From Gemmatimonadota bacterium (GTDB taxonomy: Bacteria > Gemmatimonadota > Gemmatimonadetes > Longimicrobiales > RSA9), in the NCBI GenBank assembly GCA_019689775.1, contig JADGGV010000107.1:1-9830 (forward strand): DNA of 9,830 nucleotides. Reading direction: 5' to 3'. The notes beneath the pieces were generated by a model. It did not search any database. It had not been told where the DNA came from and saw nothing but the letters and a program-made list of their open reading frames with translations. Of this stretch, positions 1 through 7,792 are shown piece by piece. The stretch's first letter is position 1, and every line of letters starts with the position of its first letter. Position numbers and translations under genes: made by a program.

Positions 1-40
1 ACCCCCTTGCGCCCGCGTCGCGCCCCCGCCAACTTGGTGC

Positions 41-72
41 GTCGGCCAGACCCGGTCCGACCGAAAGAGGTC
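41..72 (+). promoter_or_regulatory. possible mutually exclusive hexaloop hairpins in leader
   Basis: Two small hairpins can be drawn just before the terminator. The first pairs 41-47 with 54-61 (one bulged C at 58, one G-U pair) around a six-base loop AGACCC at 48-53. The second pairs 59-62 with 69-72 around a six-base loop GAAAGA at 63-68. They share bases 59-61, so only one can form at a time. Six-base loops are the hallmark of RNA sites bound by ANTAR proteins, but the known sites carry A at loop position 1 and G at position 4. The first loop has A1 but C4, and the second has neither base. Small hairpins are common by chance at this GC content, so this is a weak call. Confidence 0.2.
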
Positions 73-73
73 A

Positions 74-114
74 CGGCGCGCCTCACCCCGCCGCGGGGTG
101 TGCGCGCCGTTTTT
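74..114 (+). terminator. intrinsic terminator hairpin with T-run upstream of ANTAR gene
   Basis: Bases 74-81 pair with 102-109 and bases 84-90 pair with 94-100. Together they give about 15 base pairs interrupted by one small internal loop (82-83 against 101) and closed by a three-base loop (91-93). Five T residues follow directly at 110-114. This is the only classical hairpin-plus-T-run I see in the window. It either ends a gene lying to the left of the window or acts as a leader attenuator for the ANTAR operon, whose start codon is 78 bases further on. The T-run follows only on the + strand. Confidence 0.75.
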
Positions 115-192
115 CATTGGCGACGGTTACGTCCGGGCTCGATCCCGATCCCCGGCTCGACCCCAGAGCCTCTCGAACACAAGGAGTTCCCC

Positions 193-783
193 ATGGCCGA
201 GTCCCTTCGCGTGCTGATCGCCGACGACGAGGCGCTGCACAACCTTGCGCTCACGAGCCAGCTCGAGACGCTTGGACACACCGTCGTCGCCACGGCAACG
301 AACGGGAGGGAGGCCGTCCAGCTCGCTCGCGAGGTGCGCCCCGACCTGGCCTTCCTCGACATCCGCATGCCGACCATGACCGGGCCCGAGGCCGCCGCCG
401 AGATCACCGCGGACCGCCCCATCCCGATCATCATCCTCTCGGCCTACAGCGACTCGCGCACCGTCGAGGAGGCCACCCGGGCGCCGATCTTCCACTACCT
501 GGTCAAACCCGTCGACCCCGACGACCTCGCGCCCGCCATCGCCGTCGCGCGCGCGCGCTTCGACGAATGGATCGACGCCCGCCGCCAGCGCGACCAGCTC
601 GAGGTCAAGCTCGAGGAGCGCAAGATCATCGAGCGCGCGAAGGGACTGCTGATGGACACCCGCGGGCTCTCGGAGCGCGAGGCGTACCGCTTCCTTCAGA
701 AGACCAGCCAGGACAAGAACACGCCCATGGTCGAGCTCGCCCGCAAGATCCTCCTGGCTGCACCGCTGCTCCAGAAGGAGTAA
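193..783 (+). CDS. ANTAR-domain response regulator (RNA-binding antiterminator type)
   Basis: A 196-residue two-component response regulator, cytoplasmic. The receiver domain covers about residues 5-120, with the acidic pair D11/D12, phospho-acceptor D56 in LDIRMP, S83 at the Thr/Ser switch position and K105 before P106. A helical linker leads to a C-terminal ANTAR domain at about 138-192, recognisable from IIERAKGLLMDTRGLSEREA and the three-helix pattern after it. ANTAR regulators such as EutV and AmiR bind paired hairpins in nascent RNA and prevent terminator formation. Phosphorylation usually promotes dimerisation and RNA binding. The frame is open further upstream, but AAGGAG at 181-186 sits 6 bases before this ATG and the upstream stretch contains the terminator, so this start is preferred. 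The kinase gene follows after 3 bases and is its likely phosphodonor. The target RNAs are not known from the sequence. Confidence 0.9.
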   Translation: MAESLRVLIADDEALHNLALTSQLETLGHTVVATATNGREAVQLAREVRPDLAFLDIRMPTMTGPEAAAEITADRPIPIIILSAYSDSRTVEEATRAPIFHYLVKPVDPDDLAPAIAVARARFDEWIDARRQRDQLEVKLEERKIIERAKGLLMDTRGLSEREAYRFLQKTSQDKNTPMVELARKILLAAPLLQKE

Positions 784-786
784 CGG

Positions 787-1980
787 GTGATCGAGGTGAC
801 CGACCCGAAGCCGGGGGCGCGGGAGGGGAAGGGTACGGGCCCGGCGAGCAGCAGCTCCACGGGCGTGGCGCCGTCCGCCGATGCGTCCGCCCCACGGCCG
901 CCGCGCATCCTCGTCGTCGACGACGAACCGCTCGCGCGGCAGATGTTCACCGACCTCCTGCACGCGCACGGCTTCGAGGTCGTCGCGGTCGCACGGGGCG
1001 AGGAGGCCTTCGCCTTCCTCCCCGAGGTCGACCTCCTCCTGCTCGACGCCATGCTCCCGGGGCGCGACGGCTGGTCCATCTGCCGGGAGATCAAGGCCGG
1101 GGCCGATCCGCTCTTCCCGGTCATCATGGTGACCGCCCGCACCTCGCCCGACGACGTCGTCCGCACCTTCGCGGCCGGGGCCGACGACTACGTCGCCAAG
1201 CCGTTCCACGTCGCGGAGCTGACGGCGCGCATCGAGTCGCGCCTGCGCGCCCACCGCGCCGAGCGCGCCATCCAGGAGGCCAACCGCAAGCTCTCCGAGA
1301 TGGCGCGGCAGAACTACGAGCTCTACGAGCGCGCCCGCAAGGATGCCGAGGAGCGTGCCGCGCTGCTGCGCGAGCTCGACCACCGCGTGCGCAACAATCT
1401 GTCCGTGATCATGGGGCTGCTCGGCATGGAGCGGAACCGGCGCCCCGCCCGACCGACCGCCGAGGCGCTCTCCAGCCTCGAGAACCGGCTGCGCGCGTTC
1501 CTCCTCGTCTACGAGGCGCTCAAGCGCCAGAACTACGACGGCGTCCCGCTCCGTGAGATCATCGAGAAGCTCGCGCAACGCCTCCGCAACGCCCTCGACC
1601 CCGCCCGCCGCATCGAGCTCGACATCGCCGGCGAACCCTTGCTCATCGATGAGCAGCAGGGCTTCGCCGTCGCGCTGACGCTCAACGAGCTGATCACCAA
1701 CGCGCTGCGCCACGCCTTCCCGGACGAGCGCGGCGGCCGCATCGAGATCCGCCTCTCCCACGACCCGCGCGAGATTCGCATCCTGGTGGCGGACAATGGG
1801 GTGGGGATGCCGGAGATCGGCGATGGCGCCGAGGTGCTGGGGAGCGGCTCGAGCATCGTCTCGGCACTGGTCCAGGGCGAGCTCGGCGGCAGCGTCGAGC
1901 GGACCTCCAACCCCCAGGGGACGACCGTCACGATCCGCTTCCCCCGCGCGAGCGACACCGCCAAGTACGGCTTGAAGTGA
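787..1980 (+). CDS. receiver-first hybrid histidine kinase, HisKA_2 family
   Basis: A 397-residue soluble protein with no membrane segment. After about 38 low-complexity residues comes a receiver domain (about 39-155: D45/D46, phospho-acceptor D87 in LLLLDAMLPG, T116, K138), then a charged helix (about 155-195). The dimerisation domain carries LDHRVRNNLS, with phospho-acceptor H199, typical of the HisKA_2 kinases that include EutW. The ATPase domain shows the N box (N300, E301, N305), the G1 box DNGVG (336-340) and a divergent glycine box GSGSSIV (352-358). The start is GTG, with AAGGAG at 775-780 six bases upstream and overlapping the end of the preceding gene, so translational coupling is likely. 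An N-terminal receiver in place of a sensor domain suggests it takes its signal from another kinase or phosphodonor and passes it to the ANTAR regulator. The pairing is inferred from gene order. Confidence 0.88.
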   Translation: MIEVTDPKPGAREGKGTGPASSSSTGVAPSADASAPRPPRILVVDDEPLARQMFTDLLHAHGFEVVAVARGEEAFAFLPEVDLLLLDAMLPGRDGWSICREIKAGADPLFPVIMVTARTSPDDVVRTFAAGADDYVAKPFHVAELTARIESRLRAHRAERAIQEANRKLSEMARQNYELYERARKDAEERAALLRELDHRVRNNLSVIMGLLGMERNRRPARPTAEALSSLENRLRAFLLVYEALKRQNYDGVPLREIIEKLAQRLRNALDPARRIELDIAGEPLLIDEQQGFAVALTLNELITNALRHAFPDERGGRIEIRLSHDPREIRILVADNGVGMPEIGDGAEVLGSGSSIVSALVQGELGGSVERTSNPQGTTVTIRFPRASDTAKYGLK

Positions 1981-1988
1981 GGGCCCAC

Positions 1989-2021
1989 GGCGGCGACCGC
2001 CGGGCGGCGCGACGCCGCCCG
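1989..2021. terminator. paired GC-rich hairpins between convergent genes
   Basis: The 54-base gap between two convergent stop codons holds two adjacent perfect hairpins. One has five base pairs (1989-1993 with 1997-2001) and the other nine (2001-2009 with 2013-2021). Both are closed by the same three-base loop CGA. They share base 2001, so they compete by one pair. No T-run follows on either strand, so these are better read as 3'-end stabilising or weak bidirectional stop structures than as classical terminators. Confidence 0.4.
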
Positions 2022-2034
2022 CGCGCCACACCCC

Positions 2035-2499
2035 CTACGCCGCGCAGTCGCTACAGTGGCCGACCAGCTCGAGCCGGTAGCCCTGCACGGCGAAGCCCGG
2101 CACCGGACCGAGCCGCGCCAGCGCCGTCGAATCCAGCCGCCCCGGTACGTCCAGCACGGCCCCGCACACCAGACAGCGCGCGTGCGGATGCGGATCCGTC
2201 CGCCCGTCGTAGCGCGCCGAGCCGTCCCCATACGTGAGCTTGACCGCGAGGTCGCAGCCGACCAGCGTCTCCAGCGACTTGTACACCGTGGCCAGCGAGA
2301 TGTCCGGAATCTCGCTCCGCACCGCCGTGAATACGTCGTCCGCCGTCGGGTGCCGGTCCGTGCTGCGCAGATACCGGTACACCGCCGCACGCTGCGCCGT
2401 GAACCGCTGCCCGTTCGACTCGAGCGCCGTCCGCAGCCGCGCATCCAGGTCGGCCGCGTCGCTTGGCCCGCTCCCGCCGGAGTCGTTCACGCCGACCAT
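2035..2499 (-). CDS. perR: PerR-type peroxide-sensing Fur-family repressor
   Basis: A 154-residue Fur-family metalloregulator. The N-terminal winged helix (about 20-95) contains HPTADDVF and the recognition helix SLATVYKSLETL. The stretch LTYGDGSARYD closely resembles Bacillus PerR. All five regulatory metal ligands of PerR have counterparts: H50, D98, H104, H106 and D117. An Asp at the last position separates PerR from Fur, which has Glu there. The structural zinc site is complete: C109/C112 and C149/C152. Such proteins repress catalase, peroxiredoxin and iron-handling genes, and lose DNA binding when the ligand histidines are oxidised by peroxide. I chose the ATG at 2499 because AGGAGG lies at 2510-2515. 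The in-frame ATG at 2556 falls inside the promoter. The gene is convergent with the kinase gene and divergent from the receiver-like gene. No target enzyme gene is in the window. Confidence 0.88.
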   Translation of the reverse strand: MVGVNDSGGSGPSDAADLDARLRTALESNGQRFTAQRAAVYRYLRSTDRHPTADDVFTAVRSEIPDISLATVYKSLETLVGCDLAVKLTYGDGSARYDGRTDPHPHARCLVCGAVLDVPGRLDSTALARLGPVPGFAVQGYRLELVGHCSDCAA

Positions 2500-2509
2500 C
2501 TCGCGTCGC

Positions 2510-2515
2510 CCTCCT
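2510..2515 (-). promoter_or_regulatory. ribosome binding site deciding the perR start
   Basis: AGGAGG on the - strand, 10 bases before the ATG at 2499. No comparable site precedes the upstream in-frame ATG at 2556. Confidence 0.7.
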
Positions 2516-2551
2516 CGTGTGAACGTCTCGCCATTCCGGGAAACAACCGGT

Positions 2552-2581
2552 AACATAGACGGGCGCCACGAAGGGTGTCAA
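2552..2581 (-). promoter_or_regulatory. sigma70-like promoter of perR with possible operator overlap
   Basis: On the - strand a perfect -35 hexamer TTGACA (2581-2576) is followed after 18 bases by TATGTT (2557-2552), a 4/6 match to the -10 consensus. Transcription would start near 2545 and leave a short 5' leader containing the perR ribosome site. The patch is strikingly AT-rich for this genome. The 15 bases at 2576-2590 match about half of the PerR box consensus, with ATTGACA as one half-site and a poor second half, so autoregulation is possible but not shown. Confidence 0.6.
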
Positions 2582-2660
2582 TAGTAATTCTCGATTGCTG
2601 AAGCGACGCATCCCTCGCCGCTGCACAGACTTGCACGCCGACCAACCCGCTCCCCGAGCC

Positions 2661-3053
2661 ATGGACGCCCCAGCCCCCGTGCTCGCGCTCGCCGCCGACC
2701 TCCTCTTCGCCGCCCGCATCCGCGGCGCCGCGCAGGCGGCCGGCGTCGCCGCCACGACGGTCAACCGCCCGGACGACCTGGTCGCGCGTGCCGTCGCTGC
2801 GCCGCCGCGGCTGGTCCTGGTGGACCTGGACGCGCGCGGCGACGTCGCCGGCGCGATCCGGCGGCTGAAGGGCGAGGCGGCGACGGCCTCGGTGCCCCTG
2901 GTCGCGTTCGTGTCGCACGTGCGCACGGATGCGATCGCGGATGCACGCGCGGCGGGCGCCGACCGGGTCGTCGCCCGCTCGGCGTTCGTGCGCGAGCTGC
3001 CGGCGCTCATGCGGCGCGCGGCTGGCGGAAACGAGGACGCCCCGGAACCGTGA
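2661..3053 (+). CDS. degenerate receiver-domain (CheY-like) protein
   Basis: A 130-residue stand-alone protein with the alternating pattern of a receiver domain. LVLVDLD places D55 at the phospho-acceptor position, and VPLVAFVS places S85 at the Thr/Ser position. The rest of the active site is eroded: the N-terminal acidic pair is reduced to one residue (D13 in LAADLLF), and the conserved lysine is replaced by R106 in VVARS. Phosphorylation by the standard Mg-dependent route is therefore doubtful, and it may be a pseudo-receiver that works by protein contact. The start is uncertain. ATG at 2661 is the best candidate but has no clear ribosome site. A TTG at 2595 in the same frame would add 22 basic residues and begin just beyond the perR -35 region. 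It is divergent from perR across a 161-base gap. The stop codon lies inside the hairpin at 3035-3068. Confidence 0.65.
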   Translation: MDAPAPVLALAADLLFAARIRGAAQAAGVAATTVNRPDDLVARAVAAPPRLVLVDLDARGDVAGAIRRLKGEAATASVPLVAFVSHVRTDAIADARAAGADRVVARSAFVRELPALMRRAAGGNEDAPEP

Positions 3054-3068
3054 GGTGCCGGGGCGTCC
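3035..3068. terminator. long GTGA-capped hairpin at convergent gene ends
   Basis: Bases 3035-3045 pair perfectly with 3058-3068 (11 base pairs). Inside, 47-49 of the 3000s pair with 3054-3056, leaving one mismatch and a GTGA tetraloop at 3050-3053, which is of the stable GNRA class. The TGA stop of the receiver-like gene forms part of this loop. The hairpin lies 21 bases beyond the stop of the convergent dksA-like gene, so it can serve both transcripts. No T-run follows on either strand, so termination strength is uncertain. Confidence 0.55.
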
Positions 3069-3089
3069 GGAGGGCGGGAGTGGGGCGCC

Positions 3090-3482
3090 TCAGGCGGCGT
3101 CCGCCTCCTCCTTCAGCTTGCAGTTCAGGCAGTAGCGGGCGTGGGGCATCACGTCCAGCCGCTCGAAGTCGATGAGCTGGCGGCAGTTGTGGCACAGCCC
3201 GAAGGTCTCCGGCTCCTTGTAGAGCCGGCGCAGCGCCTCCTCGACGCGGTAGAGGTAGCGCCCCTCCTTGCTGGCGAAGAGGAGCATCTTCTCGCGCTCC
3301 ATCGCGTCGGTGCCCAGGTCGGCGATGTGGTCCGAGTACGAGTACAGGTCGGAATCGGCCTGCTCGGCCGAGATCTTGGCCAGCTCGTCGAACTGCCCAA
3401 GGGATCGGAGCGCCCGCTCGCGTTCGCGGAGCAAGCGCTGCTGCAGATGCTCGATCTGCTTCTTGGTGAGCTTCTTGGCCAT
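3090..3482 (-). CDS. DksA/TraR-family zinc-finger transcription regulator
   Basis: A 130-residue member of the DksA/TraR family, which binds the secondary channel of RNA polymerase and changes promoter choice under stress, in some members together with ppGpp. The first 90 residues form a charged helical hairpin (KKQIEHLQQRLLRERERALR, then a return helix to about residue 90), with an acidic turn DHIAD at 51-55. The C-terminal zinc finger is intact: C97, C100, C118 and C121 (C-x2-C-x17-C-x2-C). The frame is open to 3527 with several ATG codons. I chose 3482 because GGAGG at 3491-3495 is 8 bases before it and MAKKLTKKQ is a typical beginning. The canonical DksA tip DxxDxA is not exact, so a general DksA/TraR name is safer than dksA. 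The gene is divergent from acs. Confidence 0.85.
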   Translation of the reverse strand: MAKKLTKKQIEHLQQRLLRERERALRSLGQFDELAKISAEQADSDLYSYSDHIADLGTDAMEREKMLLFASKEGRYLYRVEEALRRLYKEPETFGLCHNCRQLIDFERLDVMPHARYCLNCKLKEEADAA

Positions 3483-3490
3483 GGACATCG

Positions 3491-3495
3491 CCTCC
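3491..3495 (-). promoter_or_regulatory. ribosome binding site deciding the DksA-like start
   Basis: GGAGG on the - strand. The ATG at 3482 is 8 bases downstream, a good distance. The nearer ATG at 3488 is only 2 bases away and is unlikely to be used. Confidence 0.65.
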
Positions 3496-3579
3496 ATCGG
3501 CATCATGCAGGACCGCCGGCGTCGCACACGGGGCGGGTGAGCATGGGGGCCCGGACGGGGTGTTGCGGACGGCGCGCGG

Positions 3580-3610
3580 CCCTATCCGAAATAGACCCAA
3601 CAACGTAATG
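3580..3610 (-). promoter_or_regulatory. AT-richer patch likely holding the DksA-like gene promoter
   Basis: Within the 248-base gap between the divergent DksA-like and acs genes, this patch is clearly richer in A/T than its surroundings and lies about 100-130 bases before the DksA-like start. I could not resolve a convincing -35/-10 pair; the best hexamers match only about half the consensus. The rest of the gap, apart from the acs promoter, shows nothing I can interpret. Confidence 0.25.
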
Positions 3611-3669
3611 GCGGGCGAGCCGGCAGGCAAGTGGCGCGCGAGGTAGGGGTGTGATGACGAGGCGGCGCG

Positions 3670-3699
3670 TTGCCGCTCGGCCGGCGCGGGCGGTATCAT
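3670..3699 (+). promoter_or_regulatory. sigma70-like promoter of acs
   Basis: TTGCCG at 3670-3675 (4/6 match to the -35 consensus) is followed after 18 bases by TATCAT at 3694-3699 (5/6 match to the -10 consensus). Transcription would begin near 3706, giving a leader of about 25 bases that contains the acs ribosome site GGAGGAG at 3722-3728. An in-frame ATG at 3698 falls inside the -10 region and so is not the start. Confidence 0.5.
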
Positions 3700-3730
3700 G
3701 GGAACCTCAACCCTACGCTGCGGAGGAGTC

Positions 3731-5683
<1,953 letters not shown>

Positions 5684-5690
5684 CCGGCGC

Positions 5691-6662
5691 ATGTCCGCGA
5701 CGCCGCTGCGATCGATCCCGACCAGCGAACGCCTGCTTCAGGGCGTGGTGCAGGCCGTGGAGACCGTCTTCCACGGCAAACGCGAGGTGGTTCGGTTGGC
5801 GACGGCCGCGCTGCTGGCCCGCGGACACATCTTGTTCGAGGACATTCCGGGCGTGGGCAAGACGACGCTGGCGCGCTCGCTCGCCCGCGCCCTCGGGCTC
5901 GCCTTCCGACGCATCCAGTTCACGAGCGATCTGCTCCCCTCCGACGTGCTCGGCGTCGCCGTCTACGACCCGGGCACGTCGTCGTTCGTGGTGCGGCCCG
6001 GTCCGCTCTTCGCCAACGTCGTCGTGGCGGACGAGATCAACCGCGCGCCGCCGCGCACGCAGAGCGGACTGCTGGAGGCGATGCAGGAGGGGCGCGTCAC
6101 GATCGACGACCGCACGTACGATCTGCCGCGCCCGTTCCTCGTCCTGGCCACGCAGAACCCTCTCGAGCACCACGGCACCTACCCGCTCCCGGAGAGCCAG
6201 CTCGACCGCTTCCTGATGCGGCTCGCGATCGGCTATCCGGACGAGCACTCCGAGCGCCGGATCCTGCTCGAGTCGGCGTCCGCGGCGGATCCCGCGGATG
6301 CGATCGAGCCGGTCCTCGGGCTCGCTGAGGTGCTCGCGCTCCAGGAGCGCGTCGACGAGGTGCGCGCCGATCCCGCCGTCGTCGACTACCTGATGCGGAT
6401 CGTGCGGGCGACGCGCACGGACGCGCGCATCCGGCTCGGCGCATCGCCGCGCGCCGCGATCGCGCTCTTCCGCGCGGCCCGCGCCTACGCGCTCGTCGAC
6501 GGCCGGTCGTTCCTCACGCCCGACGACGTGCGTCGCCTCGTCGTGCCGTGCCTCGCCCACCGCATCCTGGCCGGCGGGGCGGCCGCCGGGAGCGCCGAGG
6601 CGCACGAGGTCGGCGCCGCGCTCCTCGAGGAGATCGCGGACGCGACGCCGATCCCGCTCTGA
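5691..6662 (+). CDS. MoxR-family AAA+ ATPase
   Basis: A 323-residue MoxR-type AAA+ ATPase, usual length for the family. The Walker A motif PGVGKT is at 53-58. The Walker B motif VVVADE is at 110-115, followed by the family signature INRAPPRTQSGLLEAMQE. Sensor 1 is ATQNP (153-157), followed by LPESQLDRF, and the C-terminal lid includes SPRAAIAL. MoxR proteins act as chaperone-like ATPases that help assemble or activate partner proteins, often ones with VWA-like domains. The DUF58 and transglutaminase genes follow directly, which is the standard arrangement. The A/G-rich stretch before the start (around 5674-5680, GGAAGGA) serves as ribosome site and overlaps the end of acs, so read-through from acs is likely. 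The actual substrate of these modules is not established. Confidence 0.92.
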   Translation: MSATPLRSIPTSERLLQGVVQAVETVFHGKREVVRLATAALLARGHILFEDIPGVGKTTLARSLARALGLAFRRIQFTSDLLPSDVLGVAVYDPGTSSFVVRPGPLFANVVVADEINRAPPRTQSGLLEAMQEGRVTIDDRTYDLPRPFLVLATQNPLEHHGTYPLPESQLDRFLMRLAIGYPDEHSERRILLESASAADPADAIEPVLGLAEVLALQERVDEVRADPAVVDYLMRIVRATRTDARIRLGASPRAAIALFRAARAYALVDGRSFLTPDDVRRLVVPCLAHRILAGGAAAGSAEAHEVGAALLEEIADATPIPL

Positions 6663-6676
6663 GGCGGGACCGACCG

Positions 6677-7792
6677 ATGGGCGCGGCCCGGCTCGATCCA
6701 CCCCGGTCCGTCGCGGCGGGGCGCCCTCCCGCGGCGACGGCGCGCCCGGCGGGCCTCCGCGCCCGCCTGCGCCGCCGCTTTCGGTCGCCTCGCCGGTTGT
6801 CCTTCCTACGCGGCGGCCGCTGGCTCGCCGGCGCGATCCTCGCCGTCGGACTCGGCGGGCTGAACACCGGCAACAACCTCCTCTACCTCCTGCTCGGCGG
6901 CCTGCTCGGGCTGGTCGTGTTGAGCGGCTGGCTCTCGGAGCAGGCCGTGGGACAGATCGTGGTCCGGCGCCGGATCCCGCGGGCGCTGACCGCGGGGCAG
7001 CCGGCGCGGCTCGTCTACACGGTCGAGAACCGCAGTCGTCGTTGGCCGAGCTTCCTGCTGGAGCTGAGCGAGCGGGCGGTCCCGGCGCAGGCGTTCGTGC
7101 CGCTGGCCCCTCCCGGCGAGGTGGTCGAGGCGCGCGGTGAGGTGATCTTTCCCCGGCGCGGCGTCTACACGCTCGGCACCGTGACGTTGAGCACGAGCTA
7201 CCCGTTCGGCTTCTTCCGCAAGGCGCGGGACGTGGAGCTTCCGGCGGTCGCCGTCGTCTGGCCGCGCACGGACCGGCGGGTGCACGAGCCGCGCCGGTCG
7301 GGGGAGCAGGCCCGGCGGCTGGGGCCGCGGCCGGCGTCGCTCGCGGGTGGGCGCGGGGACTATCGTGGGCTGCGGCCGTACCGCCCGGGGGACGACCCGC
7401 GCGACGTGCACTGGCGCACGGCCGCGCGGCTGCGCGAGCCCGTGATCCGGGAGTACGACCGGGAGGACGCCGAGACGCTCTGGATCTGCCTCGACCTGGC
7501 GGCGCCGGCCGGCGAGGCGGCGGAGGAGGCCGTGGAGATCGCCGCGGCGCTCGCGAGCGGCGCGGTCCGGCGGGGCGAGCGCTTCGGCCTGGCCACGCCG
7601 GACGAGGTCGTGCCGCTCGGCGCCGGTCCCGGCCACCTCGAGCTGGTGCTGGACGCGCTCGCGCGGGCGGAGTTCCGGCCGCGGGCGCCCGGCGTGCCGC
7701 GTCCGGCGGAACCCGCGGCGTGCGTCCTGGTCACCGCCGGGGGCGCGACGGGCGACTACGGCGACCGCATCGTGGTGGCGCAACGCGCATGA
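6677..7792 (+). CDS. DUF58 domain membrane-anchored protein
   Basis: A 371-residue protein. An Arg/Pro/Ala-rich cytoplasmic tail of about 45 residues is followed by a hydrophobic hairpin (about 49-61 and 66-86) around the family motif LNTGNNLLYL. A beta-rich region follows (about 90-200), then the DUF58 signature GDYRGLRPYRPGDDPRDVHW (227-246). The final part resembles a VWA fold, but the metal-site motif is eroded: D273 is followed by LAAP where DxSxS would be expected. DUF58 proteins are the constant partners of MoxR ATPases and are presumed to be their targets. The frame is open back to 6548, overlapping moxR, but that extension is Arg-rich and shadow-like. The ATG at 6677 has the G-rich stretch at 6661-6669 before it. 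Its stop overlaps the next start (ATGA), a sign of coupling. Confidence 0.87.
   Translation: MGAARLDPPRSVAAGRPPAATARPAGLRARLRRRFRSPRRLSFLRGGRWLAGAILAVGLGGLNTGNNLLYLLLGGLLGLVVLSGWLSEQAVGQIVVRRRIPRALTAGQPARLVYTVENRSRRWPSFLLELSERAVPAQAFVPLAPPGEVVEARGEVIFPRRGVYTLGTVTLSTSYPFGFFRKARDVELPAVAVVWPRTDRRVHEPRRSGEQARRLGPRPASLAGGRGDYRGLRPYRPGDDPRDVHWRTAARLREPVIREYDREDAETLWICLDLAAPAGEAAEEAVEIAAALASGAVRRGERFGLATPDEVVPLGAGPGHLELVLDALARAEFRPRAPGVPRPAEPAACVLVTAGGATGDYGDRIVVAQRA

Noticed and set aside
136..164. Short direct repeats (GGCTCGATCCC and GGCTCGACCCC, 18 bases apart, with CGATCCC repeated between)
   Set aside because: Too short and too simple in composition to support a binding-site array. It may be noise in GC-rich DNA.
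127..2031. Very long open frame on the - strand opposite the ANTAR and kinase genes
   Set aside because: Composition typical of an antisense shadow in GC-rich DNA: no domain recognised, and it covers two clear genes plus the leader terminator.
2554..2556. Upstream ATG as start of perR
   Set aside because: It lies inside the -10 region and has no ribosome site. ATG at 2499 has AGGAGG upstream.
3698..3700. Upstream ATG as start of acs
   Set aside because: It overlaps the likely -10 hexamer. ATG at 3731 has GGAGGAG at the right distance.
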